Below are positions 1 to 9,944 of a stretch of 38,858 bases of DNA, in pieces. Below the pieces are notes generated by a model. The model had not been told where the DNA came from, made no database searches, and saw nothing but the letters and a program-made list of their open reading frames with translations. Each line of letters starts with the position of its first letter. Positions within the stretch are counted from its first letter, which is position 1. This DNA is from Alphaproteobacteria bacterium (lineage in GTDB: Bacteria > Pseudomonadota > Alphaproteobacteria > UBA6615), in NCBI GenBank assembly GCA_009691025.1, contig SHWB01000015.1, positions 1-38,858 on the forward strand, given 5' to 3'. The position numbers were made by a program, and so were the translations under genes.

Positions 1-111
1 AAGCCGGTGACGCGTGGCAGCCGCTTCGTGCTGCTATCGTTCTTCTTCGATGAGGCCGGCCGCCGCCTGCGCGAACGCCTCCAGCAGCAGATCGCCGCGT
101 CACGGCGGTGA
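1..111 (+). CDS. 2OG-Fe(II) oxygenase family protein, C-terminal end (partial)
   Basis: An open frame enters from the left edge and ends at a TGA at 109-111, leaving 36 residues. They begin KPVTRGSRFVLLSFFF and finish in a basic, Gln/Arg-rich tail. The P-V-T-x-G-x-R-(F/Y)-V-L pattern is the last strand of the double-stranded beta-helix in prolyl-4-hydroxylase-like 2OG/Fe(II) oxygenases, where the Arg binds the 2-oxoglutarate carboxylate. The iron ligands and the rest of the protein lie outside the window, so substrate and subfamily cannot be given. The gene is convergent with trxA, with a hairpin repeat in between. Confidence 0.6.
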   Translation, partial: KPVTRGSRFVLLSFFFDEAGRRLRERLQQQIAASRR

Positions 112-167
112 GGAGGCCGGTCGCCGCCGGCTACTTCATGCTGCGTAAGCGGCAGAAAGGCCGCGGC

Positions 168-233
168 CTTCGACAGGTTTAGGACGAGGGCCACACGGCT
201 ACATCCTCATGCTGAGCCTGTCGAAGCATGAGG
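168..233. repeat. REP-like inverted repeat between convergent genes
   Basis: The unit CTTCGACAGG(T/C)T(T/C)AG at 168-189 is repeated in inverted orientation at 205-226 (about 18 of 22 positions agree). The second copy is itself a hairpin: CCTCATGCT (205-213) pairs with AGCATGAGG (225-233) across an 11-base loop. The sequence resembles a short palindrome that I know as widely dispersed in alphaproteobacterial genomes. It starts 15 bases beyond the trxA stop, so it may also act as the trxA transcript end. There is no U-tract. No gene is visible in 112-248. Confidence 0.55.
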
Positions 234-248
234 GTCGCGCGGTGCCGC

Positions 249-575
249 CTACAGGACCGATTCGATCCAGTCCACGAGTTGCTTGCGTGGCAGCGAGCCA
301 ACCTTCATCGACGCTACCTGGCCGTCCTTGAACAGCAGCAGCGTCGGGATGCCGCGCACGCCGTACTTGTTGGGCGTCATCGGATTGTCGTCGATGTTGA
401 GCTTGGCGACCGTCAGCCTGTCGGCCTTGTCCTTCGCCAGTTCGTCGAGCGTCGGAGCGATCTGCCGGCACGGTCCGCACCACTCGGCCCAGAAATCGAC
501 GAGGACGGGCTTCGACGATTTGAGCACATCGGCCTCGAAAGAGGCGTCGGTGATGGCGACGGTATTGGGGGACAT
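249..575 (-). CDS. trxA: Thioredoxin
   Basis: A 108-residue protein with the active site WCGPC (Cys33 and Cys36), the preceding VDFWAEW strand and the cis-proline segment GIPTLLLFKDG. It is a cytoplasmic dithiol-disulfide oxidoreductase that passes electrons from thioredoxin reductase to ribonucleotide reductase, methionine sulfoxide reductase and similar targets. Length and motifs are those of classical thioredoxin 1, and the ATG start gives the usual N-terminus. It ends in TAG at the expected length. It lies 57 bases downstream of addA on the same strand, a position conserved in alphaproteobacteria. Confidence 0.96.
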   Translation of the reverse strand: MSPNTVAITDASFEADVLKSSKPVLVDFWAEWCGPCRQIAPTLDELAKDKADRLTVAKLNIDDNPMTPNKYGVRGIPTLLLFKDGQVASMKVGSLPRKQLVDWIESVL

Positions 576-632
576 GGGGCGATCCTTCCGGTCGGGCGGG
601 CTGGGGGAATCTAGGAACCGCCCAGGACCGGG

Positions 633-3600
633 TCAAGGCGAGGGCCGCTTCGCCCCGCGGGCGGCGGGCGCGTGGGCATCGAGCAGCGACTCGGGCAGGC
701 GCTGCACGGCCGGCGCGTCGGTCCACACCAGCCAGCACTCCACGGGGCGATCGGGCCAGATGCCGGCGATCAGCGCGCGATAGGCGGCCATCTGGGCGAG
801 CCAGGCGCGCGGCGTGGCGGCGGGATCGGCCGGTGGCGCACGGCCGGTCTTGAAATCGGCCACGAGGATGCGGTCGTCGAGCACCGCCAGCCGGTCGATG
901 CGTCCGGCAATGGTGCGCGGCGGCGAATCCGGTGGTCCCGCCACGAGCCCCGCGACGGGCACTTCGGCGAGGCTGGCGGGGGCCCACAGCGGCGCCGTCG
1001 CCGGATCGTCGAGCACTTTCAGAACACTCGCCGCGGCGGCGCGCGCGGTGGCCTCGCCGAGGCCATGGTCGACCCGCAGCGCCAGCCGCGTTGCCGCGGC
1101 GGCACGGCGGTCCTGCGGCAGCGCCGCCAGAAGCTGCAACGCCAGGTGGACGAAGCGCCCGCGCGCGAAGGCCCGCCCGTCCTCGCCGGCGGCGGGCGAG
1201 CGCAGCGGCGGCTCGCCCTCGACGGCACGCGACGGGGTCAGCGGCCGCGTCGGCTCCGGCTCGGGCGGCGGCGCTCGATGCAGCCAGTCCGGCAGAAGGC
1301 GGTCGCTGGTATCCGGCCGTGGCCGGTCGCGCTCCGGTGGCGCATCCTGCCGGTCGGCCATACGCAGGATCGTCGCGTCGTCGATGCCATTGGCCGCCAG
1401 GAACGGGTCCTGTGCCGCGCTCGAGCGGCCGTAGAGCCCGGCCCGTACCAGTTCGTACCAGCAGCCGGCGGACGGTTCGCGCCTGTTGACCCAGCCGCAG
1501 ACCAGCAGCCGGTCCGCGGCGCGGGTGAGCGCGACATAAAGCAGCCGCCGGTATTCCTTGGCGCGGGCGATATCGGCCCGGTCGCGCGCGACGGCCGCGA
1601 CGCTGTCGTCGCTGTCCTTGGCCGGCGACCAGAGGACCGCCTCCGCGTCCTCCGGCCACAGCAGGCGGTCGTTGCCGCGCGGGATCTGGGTAGTGTCGGG
1701 CAGGATGACCACGGGGGCTTCCAGCCCCTTAGCGCCATGCACCGTCATCACGCGCACCGCGTCGCTTGCCTGGTCGAGGTCGCGCTTCACCTCCGGATTC
1801 GCCGTTTCGACCCAGTGCAGGAAGCCTTCGAGCGAGGGGACGTGGGCGCGCTCGTAGGCCAGTGCGAGCGAGAGGAACTCGTCGATCGGGTCGGCGGCGT
1901 CGCGGCCGAGGCGGGCGAGCAGGCGGTTGCGGCCGCCGCCATCGACCAGCACCTCGCTGTACAGCTCGTAGGGTCGCACCATGTCGGCGCGCGCCAGGAG
2001 GCCGGCGAGCAGCGCATGCGCGGCGGCGAAGGCGGGATCGGCGCCGGCCTGCGCGGCGAGCGACTGCCACAGCGTGCCAGGCCGGCCATGCGCCAGCGTG
2101 AATAACCCGGTCTCGTCGATGCCGAGAAGCGGGCTTTTCAGCACGCAGGCCAGTGTCAGATCGTCCTGCGGCAGCAGCAGGAAGCGGCCGAGCGCCATCA
2201 GATCCATCACCGCCATCTGCTCGACCAGCCGCATGCGGTCGACGCCGGAGACCGGCACGCGCTCGTCCTTCAGCGCGCGCACGATCTCCTCGACCATGGG
2301 GTCGCGGCGGCGCACGAGGACGAGGATGTCACCAGGGCGCATCGGCCGGTCTTTCGAGTCCAGCCGTTCGCCCTCGGCGAGCCATTGCGCTATGCGGCGC
2401 GCCAGCAGGCGGGCGAGGCGGGTGCGCGCGCTTTCGCCGCCGACGCGCTCGACCGGCGGCTTCCATGTTTCGGCCGGCGGCGGTCCCTCCGAACGCAGCA
2501 CTGGCCATAGCTCGACCGCGCCGGCATGGCCCTCGCGGCGCGCCTGATGGCGCAGCGACGCGCCCTCGGCTACGACGCCCTCGCGGGCATTGTCGCCGGC
2601 GAAGACGGCATCGACGGCGCGCAGCACCGCCGGGGTCGAGCGGAAGGAGATGTCGAGGCCGATATCGCGCCAGTCGGCACCGCCGTCGAGGGCGGCCGCG
2701 CGGTAGTCGACATGCTCGGCGGCGAAGGCGCGCGGATTGGCGCTCTGGAAGGCGAAGATAGACTGCTTGGCGTCGCCGACGACGAACAGCGTGCGCGCCG
2801 CCGCCGCGTCATCATGAGCGCCGCTGCCGGCGTAGAACTCGCCGGTCAGCGCGCGCACCACCGCCCATTGGTCGGGGTTGGTGTCCTGCGCCTCGTCGAT
2901 CAGCACATGGTCGATGCCGCCATCGAGCTTGTAGAGCACCCAGGCGGCGCGGTTGGCGCCCATCAGGCGCGCGGTCGCGGCGATCAAATCGTCGTAGTCG
3001 ATGGCGGCGATGGCCGCCTTATTTCCAGCATAGCGTTCGATCAGCGCGGCGGCGAGCACGATCAGCGCATGCGTCGCCCGCGCGATGTCCGCCTTGCGGC
3101 AATCGTCGACGATATCCAGCAGCCGCCCGGTTTCGGCCGACAGGGCCTGAATGGCAGCAGCCGCGTCCTTGCGGGCGAGGCGGCGACGCGGGGCGAGCTT
3201 CTGCGTCAGGCAGATGCCGAGCCAATCGTCGAATGCCGCCACGCGCCCGTCGCCGTCGGCGGCGAGCCACGCCTTCATGCGCACCGCCCGCGCCTGGTCG
3301 GTCTTGTGGCCTTGCGCCAGCACTTCTGCGGCGGCGGCGAGCGCGGAACGGTCGAATGCACCGTCGGCGCAGGCGGCGGCGACGAGACCGTCGTAAGTCG
3401 CCTCCGGGTCGATCATCAGGTGCCGGCAGGTCCGCAGGTGCAGCATCCCGGCGCCGCCGCGCGCCAGCAGGCGGGAGATCCGGCCGCGCTCGCGCAGCAC
3501 CTCCTCCATCAATTCAGGGAAATTGGTCTCGTGCACCCGCGCCGTGACCAGCGAAAGAGCTTCGGCCAGCGGGCCGGCATTGGCCTCGCCGGCCTCGGCG

Positions 3601-4112
3601 AAGATCTCGGCCTGCGCTTCGCGCAGCAATTCCTGCGCGTCGTTGTCCTCGACCAGCGAGAAATGCGGCGCGAGGCCGGCTTCCAGCGGGAAGCGGCGCA
3701 GCACCGACTGGCAGAAGGCGTGCAGGGTCAGCAGGCGCAAGCCGCCCGGCGCGTCTAGCACGCGGCGGAACAGGCCGCGCGCGCGCGCCATGATCTCGGC
3801 GTCGGGCACGGCGCCGAGCAGCCGGCCGAGATCCTCGGCCAGTTCGCCGTAGCCGATCGTCGCCCAGCGGCCGAGGCGGGCCCGCACGCGCCCCGCCATC
3901 TCGGCCGCGGCGGCACGGGTGAAGGTCAGACACAGCACGCGCGATGGCGGCGTACCGGCGAGCAGCAGGCGCAGCAACCGCGCCGTCAGCACTGTCGTCT
4001 TGCCCGAGCCGGCCGAGGCATCGACCCAGACGCTGGCGCGCGGATCGGAGGCGCTCTGCTGCGCCGCGGTCGCTTCGGAGAGGATGCGGGCGACGGCATC
4101 GCGCGCGTTCAT
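633..4112 (-). CDS. addA: Double-strand break repair helicase-nuclease AddA
   Basis: A protein of 1159 residues starting MNARDAVARI. Walker A is ASAGSGKTT around residues 34-40. Further on come the UvrD-type motif LIDEAQDTNPDQW, the motif VMTVHGAKGLE, and a C-terminal RecB-family nuclease with GRIDRLAV, ADFKTG and MAAYRAL. AddA pairs with AddB to process double-strand ends for RecA, the alphaproteobacterial counterpart of RecBCD. The frame stays open upstream into addB, but the ATG at 4110-4112 overlaps the addB stop by four bases and matches the family N-terminus. Length is normal and no lesion is seen. Confidence 0.95.
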   Translation of the reverse strand: MNARDAVARILSEATAAQQSASDPRASVWVDASAGSGKTTVLTARLLRLLLAGTPPSRVLCLTFTRAAAAEMAGRVRARLGRWATIGYGELAEDLGRLLGAVPDAEIMARARGLFRRVLDAPGGLRLLTLHAFCQSVLRRFPLEAGLAPHFSLVEDNDAQELLREAQAEIFAEAGEANAGPLAEALSLVTARVHETNFPELMEEVLRERGRISRLLARGGAGMLHLRTCRHLMIDPEATYDGLVAAACADGAFDRSALAAAAEVLAQGHKTDQARAVRMKAWLAADGDGRVAAFDDWLGICLTQKLAPRRRLARKDAAAAIQALSAETGRLLDIVDDCRKADIARATHALIVLAAALIERYAGNKAAIAAIDYDDLIAATARLMGANRAAWVLYKLDGGIDHVLIDEAQDTNPDQWAVVRALTGEFYAGSGAHDDAAAARTLFVVGDAKQSIFAFQSANPRAFAAEHVDYRAAALDGGADWRDIGLDISFRSTPAVLRAVDAVFAGDNAREGVVAEGASLRHQARREGHAGAVELWPVLRSEGPPPAETWKPPVERVGGESARTRLARLLARRIAQWLAEGERLDSKDRPMRPGDILVLVRRRDPMVEEIVRALKDERVPVSGVDRMRLVEQMAVMDLMALGRFLLLPQDDLTLACVLKSPLLGIDETGLFTLAHGRPGTLWQSLAAQAGADPAFAAAHALLAGLLARADMVRPYELYSEVLVDGGGRNRLLARLGRDAADPIDEFLSLALAYERAHVPSLEGFLHWVETANPEVKRDLDQASDAVRVMTVHGAKGLEAPVVILPDTTQIPRGNDRLLWPEDAEAVLWSPAKDSDDSVAAVARDRADIARAKEYRRLLYVALTRAADRLLVCGWVNRREPSAGCWYELVRAGLYGRSSAAQDPFLAANGIDDATILRMADRQDAPPERDRPRPDTSDRLLPDWLHRAPPPEPEPTRPLTPSRAVEGEPPLRSPAAGEDGRAFARGRFVHLALQLLAALPQDRRAAAATRLALRVDHGLGEATARAAAASVLKVLDDPATAPLWAPASLAEVPVAGLVAGPPDSPPRTIAGRIDRLAVLDDRILVADFKTGRAPPADPAATPRAWLAQMAAYRALIAGIWPDRPVECWLVWTDAPAVQRLPESLLDAHAPAARGAKRPSP

Positions 4113-7087
4113 TCTCCGCCTCCCGCCTCGTCGCCGTCGGCGGCGACCGACCATTCGCGCAGGCGAGCGAGATGCTCGTAGTCGGAATATTTCGGCGCCG
4201 CGTCTGGGCGTGGACGCGCCTCGTAAGCCGTCGCCGGATCGTCGAAGGCGGCGACAAGGCGGGCGAGGCCGGCCAGTGCCTCGCGCGTCAGAGTTGCGGG
4301 ATCGTCGCCGGCGGCGCGGATGCGTCCCGCCGGATCGCCGCCCGAAAGTTGCCAGTAGGCCAGTTCGACGACCCGACCGGCGCCGATGGCGGCGAACCCG
4401 ACGGCCTCCGCGATGGCCGCTTCGAGCGGGAGCTGCGGAGCGTAGCCGGCGGCAACCTCCGCCGTGCTCGGAGGAGCGCCGGTCTTGTAGTCGATAATGG
4501 CGAGCGTGCCGTCGGCCATGCGATCGATGCGGTCGGCGCGCGCATAAACTTCGAACGACCCGGCCGGCGCCGCGATCTTCATGCTGCCGGCGATCTCCGT
4601 GAATGTCTGGATTACTCTGCCGCGCCGCCTGGCCTCCTCGGCGAGGAACCAGTCGGCGACGCGCATGAAGCGCGGCCACCAGAAAGCATGGACCGAAGGA
4701 TGCACCGCGACGGGGTCGAGGCGCTTCCTGCCTTCGGCGAGCAGGCGTTCGTGCGCATCGGCCGGCATCGGCCCGGCCGGGCAGGTGGCGAGGAAGGCGC
4801 CGAGCGCGTCGTGGATATGAGTGCCGTAATCGGCGGCGGTCGGCGGCGCGTCGAGCGGGTCGAGCGCGCGCAGGCGCAGGATGTACTGCGCGTAGATGGC
4901 ATAGGGGTCGCGCATCCAGGCCTCGATGCGCGTCACCGACAGACGGCGCGGGCGGGCCGCCACCGGTGGCTTCGGCGCCGGCCGCCAGGAGAGCGGGCTG
5001 GCGCTATCCGCCGTCGGTTCCAGCAGGCGGCGCTGCCAGTCTAGCCAGTAAGATAGCCGGCCACGCTCGACGGAGAGCGGTCCCGCCTCGCCGCCCGTCG
5101 TGTATTCCAGCCTCGTCAGCCAGCGCGACGGCACGGTCGGCGTGCCGTCGACGCGCTCGGCGCGTGTCAGCACCACGTGCGGCGCCGCCAGAGCCTGCGC
5201 GATGTCGTGCGCGGCGAGGCCGATGCGCCGCTCCGGCGCTTCGAGGCCGAAGGCGGCGCGCATCGGCCGGCTCATCCACGGATCGGCGGCGGCCTCAGCC
5301 GGCCAGGTGCCTTCGACCAGGCCGCCGAGCACCATCACATCGACATGCTGCAGGCGCGCTTCGAGCGGACCGAGGATAGCCAGGCGCGGATGCGCGCCGA
5401 GGCGCGGCCGCACCGGATGGCCGGCGAGCAGCGCGTCTAGCAGGGCCGGCCAGCGCGCGCCTTCCACCGGGCCGAGCGCGGCGCTAGCCTCGATCAGCTC
5501 GGCGACGAAACCCGCGGCGGCCCCGCCGGCCTCGCCGGCCCACAGGCGCGCCGCGCCAGACTCGCCGTCGCTCGCCGCCAGCGCTTCGGCGGCCGCGACA
5601 TGAGCGCGCACGAGATCGTCGAGCGCGTGTTTGCCGCGCGCCAGCAGGCGGGCAAGCGGTGCCACGGCACCTTCGATGCGGCGCACGAAATCCTTGAGCG
5701 GCGAGGTCGGCCTGCCGAGGGCGCCGCGCAGGCCGCGGAAGCCGGCGCCCGGCCGTGGGCCGCGCAGCACGGCGAGTTCCAGCTCGCGGGCGAGGCGACG
5801 GCATTCGGGTAAGGCGAGGCCGGAGGCGCATAGCGGGTGCTTCAGCAGCGCCAGCAGCGGCACCGGAGCCGCGCGTCCGAGGACGATTGCGGCGACAAGG
5901 CGCAGGAACACGCCCGGCACGGTCTCGGCCAGAGGCGTGCCGGCGCTGTCGTCGATGGTGAGCCCCCATCGGCCTAGCGCGGCGGCGACGCGGCGCGCCA
6001 GCGCGCGGTCGGGCGTGACGAGGGCGCAGGTCATGCCCGGCTTCTCAAGTGTCCCACGCATCACAAGCGCGATGGCGCCGGCTTCCTCCTCGGGCGTGGC
6101 GGCGTCGATGCGCTCGATACCCGCCACCGCGTCCGCCGCCACCGGGTTCGGCGGCGTCTCGCTGGCCCCGGGCCAGAAGGCGGCGCGCACGAGGCCGGCG
6201 CGCGCCCTGTCGCTCTCGCCTTCTGGCGCGGCATGCGGCCAGGCGGCAATGTCGGCGCGGTCGATGCCGAGAGTCTCGACGAGGTGTTTTAGCCCGTACT
6301 GCGGATGCGCCGGGTCGAGCGCGTCCCAGGCCGCGTCCGGCAGGTCGAGGTCGAGGCCGGGCAGGACGACGGCGCCGCGCGGCAGGCGCGCCACCACGCC
6401 GAGCAGGCGCGCTGTCGCCGGGATCGAGCCGGTGGAGCCGGCGGCGATGACGGGGAAGGGCGGCGGCGTCGTCGTCCAGGCCTCGGCGCGCGCCGCTAGC
6501 AGGCGGTTGCGGTGCTCGGCCGGATCGAGGCTGCCATCGAGCACCAGCAGCGCCGGCCATTCGGCGGTGACGATGCGCAGGAAGGCCAGCGTGTCCTGCC
6601 AGTGCCCAGCAAGGTCGGCGGGCACGAGGCCGTCGAGGCGGGCGAAATCTGCCGCCGCCGTCTGCGCCTCGTCGAGGAAGCCCGCCAGCGCGTCGGCCAG
6701 ACGCGTCGCCTGGTCGACCGACAGGCCGCGGCCATGCGTGCGCCGCCACCAGGCGCGCACGAGGCGGGCTAGGATGAGGCGACGGCGCAGCGGCGAGATC
6801 GCCGGCGACAGGTCGGCGGCGCCCTCGCTGGCGACCGCGTCGAGCGCCAGCTCGTCCTCGTCGATATCTCCCAGCGGCTCGGCGCGCGGTAGCAGCAGCG
6901 GCCGCCCGCCGGCGGCGCGCAGCAGGGCCTGCTCGAAGGCGCGGCAGGCGCGCCGCGTCGGCAGCAGCACGCGCAGTTCCGCCAGCGCCAGCGGATCGGC
7001 GCCATGACGGCTGAGCACGCCGGCGGCGAGAGCGTCGAGGAAGGAGGCGTGCGGCGGGATGGTGAAGACGGCTGGCTCAGAGCGCAT
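4109..7087 (-). CDS. addB: Double-strand break repair protein AddB
   Basis: A protein of 992 residues. The N-terminal part carries an inactive helicase-like fold (LRVLLPTRRACRAFEQALL near residue 45). The C-terminal part is a RecB-like nuclease with YARADRIDR, AIIDYKTGAPP and APQLPLEAA. It forms the AddAB complex with the next gene and is likely to carry the iron-sulfur-associated nuclease domain of the family. The start ATG lies inside the end of tsaE (11-base overlap) and the stop overlaps addA by four bases, so tsaE-addB-addA look co-transcribed and translationally coupled. In many relatives two sugar-kinase/nucleotidyltransferase genes lie between tsaE and addB; here they are absent. Confidence 0.93.
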   Translation of the reverse strand: MRSEPAVFTIPPHASFLDALAAGVLSRHGADPLALAELRVLLPTRRACRAFEQALLRAAGGRPLLLPRAEPLGDIDEDELALDAVASEGAADLSPAISPLRRRLILARLVRAWWRRTHGRGLSVDQATRLADALAGFLDEAQTAAADFARLDGLVPADLAGHWQDTLAFLRIVTAEWPALLVLDGSLDPAEHRNRLLAARAEAWTTTPPPFPVIAAGSTGSIPATARLLGVVARLPRGAVVLPGLDLDLPDAAWDALDPAHPQYGLKHLVETLGIDRADIAAWPHAAPEGESDRARAGLVRAAFWPGASETPPNPVAADAVAGIERIDAATPEEEAGAIALVMRGTLEKPGMTCALVTPDRALARRVAAALGRWGLTIDDSAGTPLAETVPGVFLRLVAAIVLGRAAPVPLLALLKHPLCASGLALPECRRLARELELAVLRGPRPGAGFRGLRGALGRPTSPLKDFVRRIEGAVAPLARLLARGKHALDDLVRAHVAAAEALAASDGESGAARLWAGEAGGAAAGFVAELIEASAALGPVEGARWPALLDALLAGHPVRPRLGAHPRLAILGPLEARLQHVDVMVLGGLVEGTWPAEAAADPWMSRPMRAAFGLEAPERRIGLAAHDIAQALAAPHVVLTRAERVDGTPTVPSRWLTRLEYTTGGEAGPLSVERGRLSYWLDWQRRLLEPTADSASPLSWRPAPKPPVAARPRRLSVTRIEAWMRDPYAIYAQYILRLRALDPLDAPPTAADYGTHIHDALGAFLATCPAGPMPADAHERLLAEGRKRLDPVAVHPSVHAFWWPRFMRVADWFLAEEARRRGRVIQTFTEIAGSMKIAAPAGSFEVYARADRIDRMADGTLAIIDYKTGAPPSTAEVAAGYAPQLPLEAAIAEAVGFAAIGAGRVVELAYWQLSGGDPAGRIRAAGDDPATLTREALAGLARLVAAFDDPATAYEARPRPDAAPKYSDYEHLARLREWSVAADGDEAGGGE

Positions 7088-7550
7088 CGGCGACGGCCTC
7101 TAGCCGTTCGGCCCAGCGGCCGAACCCGGTCAGCGTCACGCGCCGCGTCGTGTCCTCGTCGGCGAAATCTAGGCGCAGTTCCAACCGGTCGGGCGGCAGC
7201 AGGCGCGCCGCGCGGTCGGCCCATTCGATCAGCACGATGGCGCTGGCGAGCGCTTCGGCGATACCCAGCTCGACTAGATCGTCGGTGATGGCGAGGCGGT
7301 AGAGGTCGACATGCCAGACCGGCACCGGCAGGTCGTCGTAGACCTGCACCAGCGTGAAGGTCGGGCTCGGCACCTCGCCCGCGTGGCCGAGGGCGCCGAG
7401 CAGGCTGCGCGCGAAACTCGTCTTGCCGGCGCCGAGATCGCCGGCCAGCGCGATCACGTCGCCGGCCCCGAGGTGCGGCGCGATTCGGGCGGCGAGCCGC
7501 GCCGTGTCGACCGGCGAGCGCAGTGTGCGTATGACGGCGGTGTCGCTCAC
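7077..7550 (-). CDS. tsaE: tRNA threonylcarbamoyladenosine biosynthesis ATPase TsaE
   Basis: A protein of 157 residues with the P-loop GDLGAGKT (residues 37-44), the family signature SPTFTLVQVY, and the HVDLYRL and IEWADR segments. TsaE is the ATPase partner of TsaB/TsaD in making t6A37 of ANN-decoding tRNAs. Its ATG overlaps the end of divL (ATGA), and its end overlaps the start of addB. Length is normal for the family. Placement next to divL and ahcY is common in alphaproteobacteria. Confidence 0.95.
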   Translation of the reverse strand: MSDTAVIRTLRSPVDTARLAARIAPHLGAGDVIALAGDLGAGKTSFARSLLGALGHAGEVPSPTFTLVQVYDDLPVPVWHVDLYRLAITDDLVELGIAEALASAIVLIEWADRAARLLPPDRLELRLDFADEDTTRRVTLTGFGRWAERLEAVADAL

Positions 7551-9894
7551 TCGGTACCGGTCGGCGCCATCGCGATGGCGGCTTCGGCGGCGGGCGGGAT
7601 GCGGCAGGTCACGGTCGTCACCTGGTCGATGGCTGAGCGGATGGCGAGCGTGCCGCCATGCAGTTCGATGATGCTTTTGACCAGCGACAGGCCGAGGCCG
7701 GCACCGGTGCCCGTCTGGCGACCGAACGGGTTGCGGCCGCGCTCGAACTTGCGCAGCACGCGTCTGTGCTCGGATTCCGGTATGCCGATGCCGATATCGC
7801 TGACGGCGAAGGCCATGTGATAGCCGTCGAGATCGGCGCGCAATTCGATGCTCCTGCCCGACGGCGTGAACTTGATGGCGTTGGAGACGAGGTTGAACAG
7901 CACCTGCTTAAGCCGCCGCTCGTCGGCGACGAAGGTGCCGATGCCATCAGGGCAGCCGAGCGCCAGTTCGAGGTCTTGCGTGCGCGATCGCGGTTGAGGG
8001 CGAAGACGCCGGTCATCATCGCCTTGATATCGACCGCCGAGGTCTCGAGTTCGAAATAGCCCGCCTCGATCGAGGCGGGGTCGATGATGTCATTGATCAA
8101 CTCGAGCATCGTCTCCGAATATTCGAGGATACCGTCGACATATTCGGCCTGTAGTAGGTTGAGAGAGCCGAACATGTTGCCCGACAGGACTTCGGCGAAG
8201 CCGATGAGGGTGTTTAGCGGTGTGCGCAATTCGTAGGAGACGTTGGCGACGAATTCGCTCTTCAGCTGGTTGGCGGCTTCCAGAGCCTCGTTTCGCTCGC
8301 GCAGCGCGCGCTCGACGCGGTGGCGGTAAGACCCGTCGAGATAGGAGACGAGTTTCATGCCGTCGGGCAGCGGTACCCCGGTATATTCGAGCACCGAGCC
8401 GTCGATAATCTCGACGCGTCCGCTGACCGGCTCGCGCGACGTTACCGTGTCGACGATCGACGCGGCGAGCGCCGGCCAGTCGGCATCGTCGGGCCAGAAA
8501 TGGCGCTGCTTGGACGTCAGTTCGGCGATATGTGGTTCGCCATGCAGGTCTCGCTCGGAGAATTGCCACAGGCGCGCATAGGCCGAATTGCACAGCTTCA
8601 GGCGCCCGTCGGCGCCGATCAGCGCAATGCCCTCGTAGAGATTGTCGAGAGTGCGCCGCTGCACCTCGATCAGCGTGTTGTAGCGGCGTTCGATGGTCAG
8701 GCTGTCGGTGACGTCCTCGTAGACCGTCATCAGGCCGCCGAACTGGTGCGAGGTGGTGCGCCGGCGCAGCGTGCGGCCGTCGGGCAGGTGGACCAGCTCC
8801 TCCAGCGGCGCGACAAGGGAGGCAAACAGCCGCTGCTGATCGGACTTCCAGGCCCGGAAATCGACCTGCTCGGTCAGGCGGCGGCGGTCATGCAGGCTTT
8901 CCAGCTCCTCGCCCAGCGTCGGCTCGCTGTCTAGCCAGACGGGGTCGGCGTCCCACAGACTGGCATAGGCTCTGTTGTAGAATTTGAGCCGCGTGTCGGC
9001 GCCGTAGATGGCGATGGCGGCATAGACGTTCTCTAGCACCTCCGACTGGGCGGCGATGTGGCTTGCCAGCTCCTGCTGCACGCCCTCCACCTGAGTGACG
9101 TCGAGGGCGTAGCCGGCGACCGCGCCATCGGCCGTCGGCCCCTCGTGGAACTCGTAGAGCCGGCGCGCGCCGCCGACGACGACGTTGCGACTTTCCGATT
9201 GCGGCCGCCCGGTGGCGCGGGAGAGCTGCGCCAGTTCGAGGCCGTAGCGGTCTTCCAGAGCACCGGCATCGGTGCCGCCGCCTTCGACGGTGACGACGAA
9301 GGCGCAATTGGCCTGGGCGATGCGCAAATAGCCGCCGCGCCGCCACATGGCGAAGGGCAGCGCGTCGACCATCGCCCGCAGCCCGTCGCGCTCCACCTCG
9401 GTGGCGGTGAGCTGGATCGCCGTGTTGGACTGGATCGCCGTCTCGCTGCTGACGTCGGCGATCCACAGCACGTCGAACGGCGCGTCGACCGCGCGACGGC
9501 CGTCGAGACGCAGCGCGCGACCGCCATCGGCGGTCAGCAGCGTGATGCTGAACTCCTCGCCGAAGGCGCGCAGGCCATGGATAAGACCGGCAAGAGCGGC
9601 GGCGTCCTGCGGCAGCAGCAGGGCACCCAGCGCCGCCAGCGGGTTGCCGCCGGGCGGCTGGCTGGGGTGCCATGCCGTCAGCCGCGCGGCCAGCCCGGGC
9701 GAGGCCCGGCCGGCGCCATCGTCGCCCCAGGCGATCCAGCCGGCGGGGGCGGTGACGAGGGTCGTCTGCGCCTCCGCCGCGACAATGCGCGCGCGCCGGG
9801 CTAGCCGGCTGGCGACGATGGCCCAGGCGGCGAAACCGGCGACGGCTAGTACGAGTGCCGCGAAGGCGAGGACGTTGGCGAGCGTATAGGTCAC
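7547..9894 (-). CDS. divL: DivL-like PAS sensor pseudokinase with tyrosine in the H-box; apparent 1-base frameshift
   Basis: The N-terminus has one membrane anchor (VLAFAALVLAVAGFAAWAIV), followed by several PAS-like regions. The dimerisation box reads VANVSYELRTPLNTL, with Tyr at residue 554 (codon 8233-8235) where histidine kinases have His. This is the hallmark of Caulobacter DivL, which steers CckA rather than phosphorylating by itself. The ATP-binding part has the N-box NLVSNAIKF, DIGIGIP and GAGLGLSLV, but in another frame. Reading moves from ALNRDRAR to QDLELALG near 7975-7990, as if one base were missing. With that base restored the length is about 782 residues, close to the 769 of Caulobacter DivL. 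The stop overlaps tsaE (ATGA). Either the gene is broken or the consensus has an error; the latter is more likely because divL is usually important. Confidence 0.85.
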
Positions 9895-9944
9895 AGGCCG
9901 AAGTGTAGCGCGCCGGCCGCCGCGTCGTCGCCTTTCGCCCGCGC

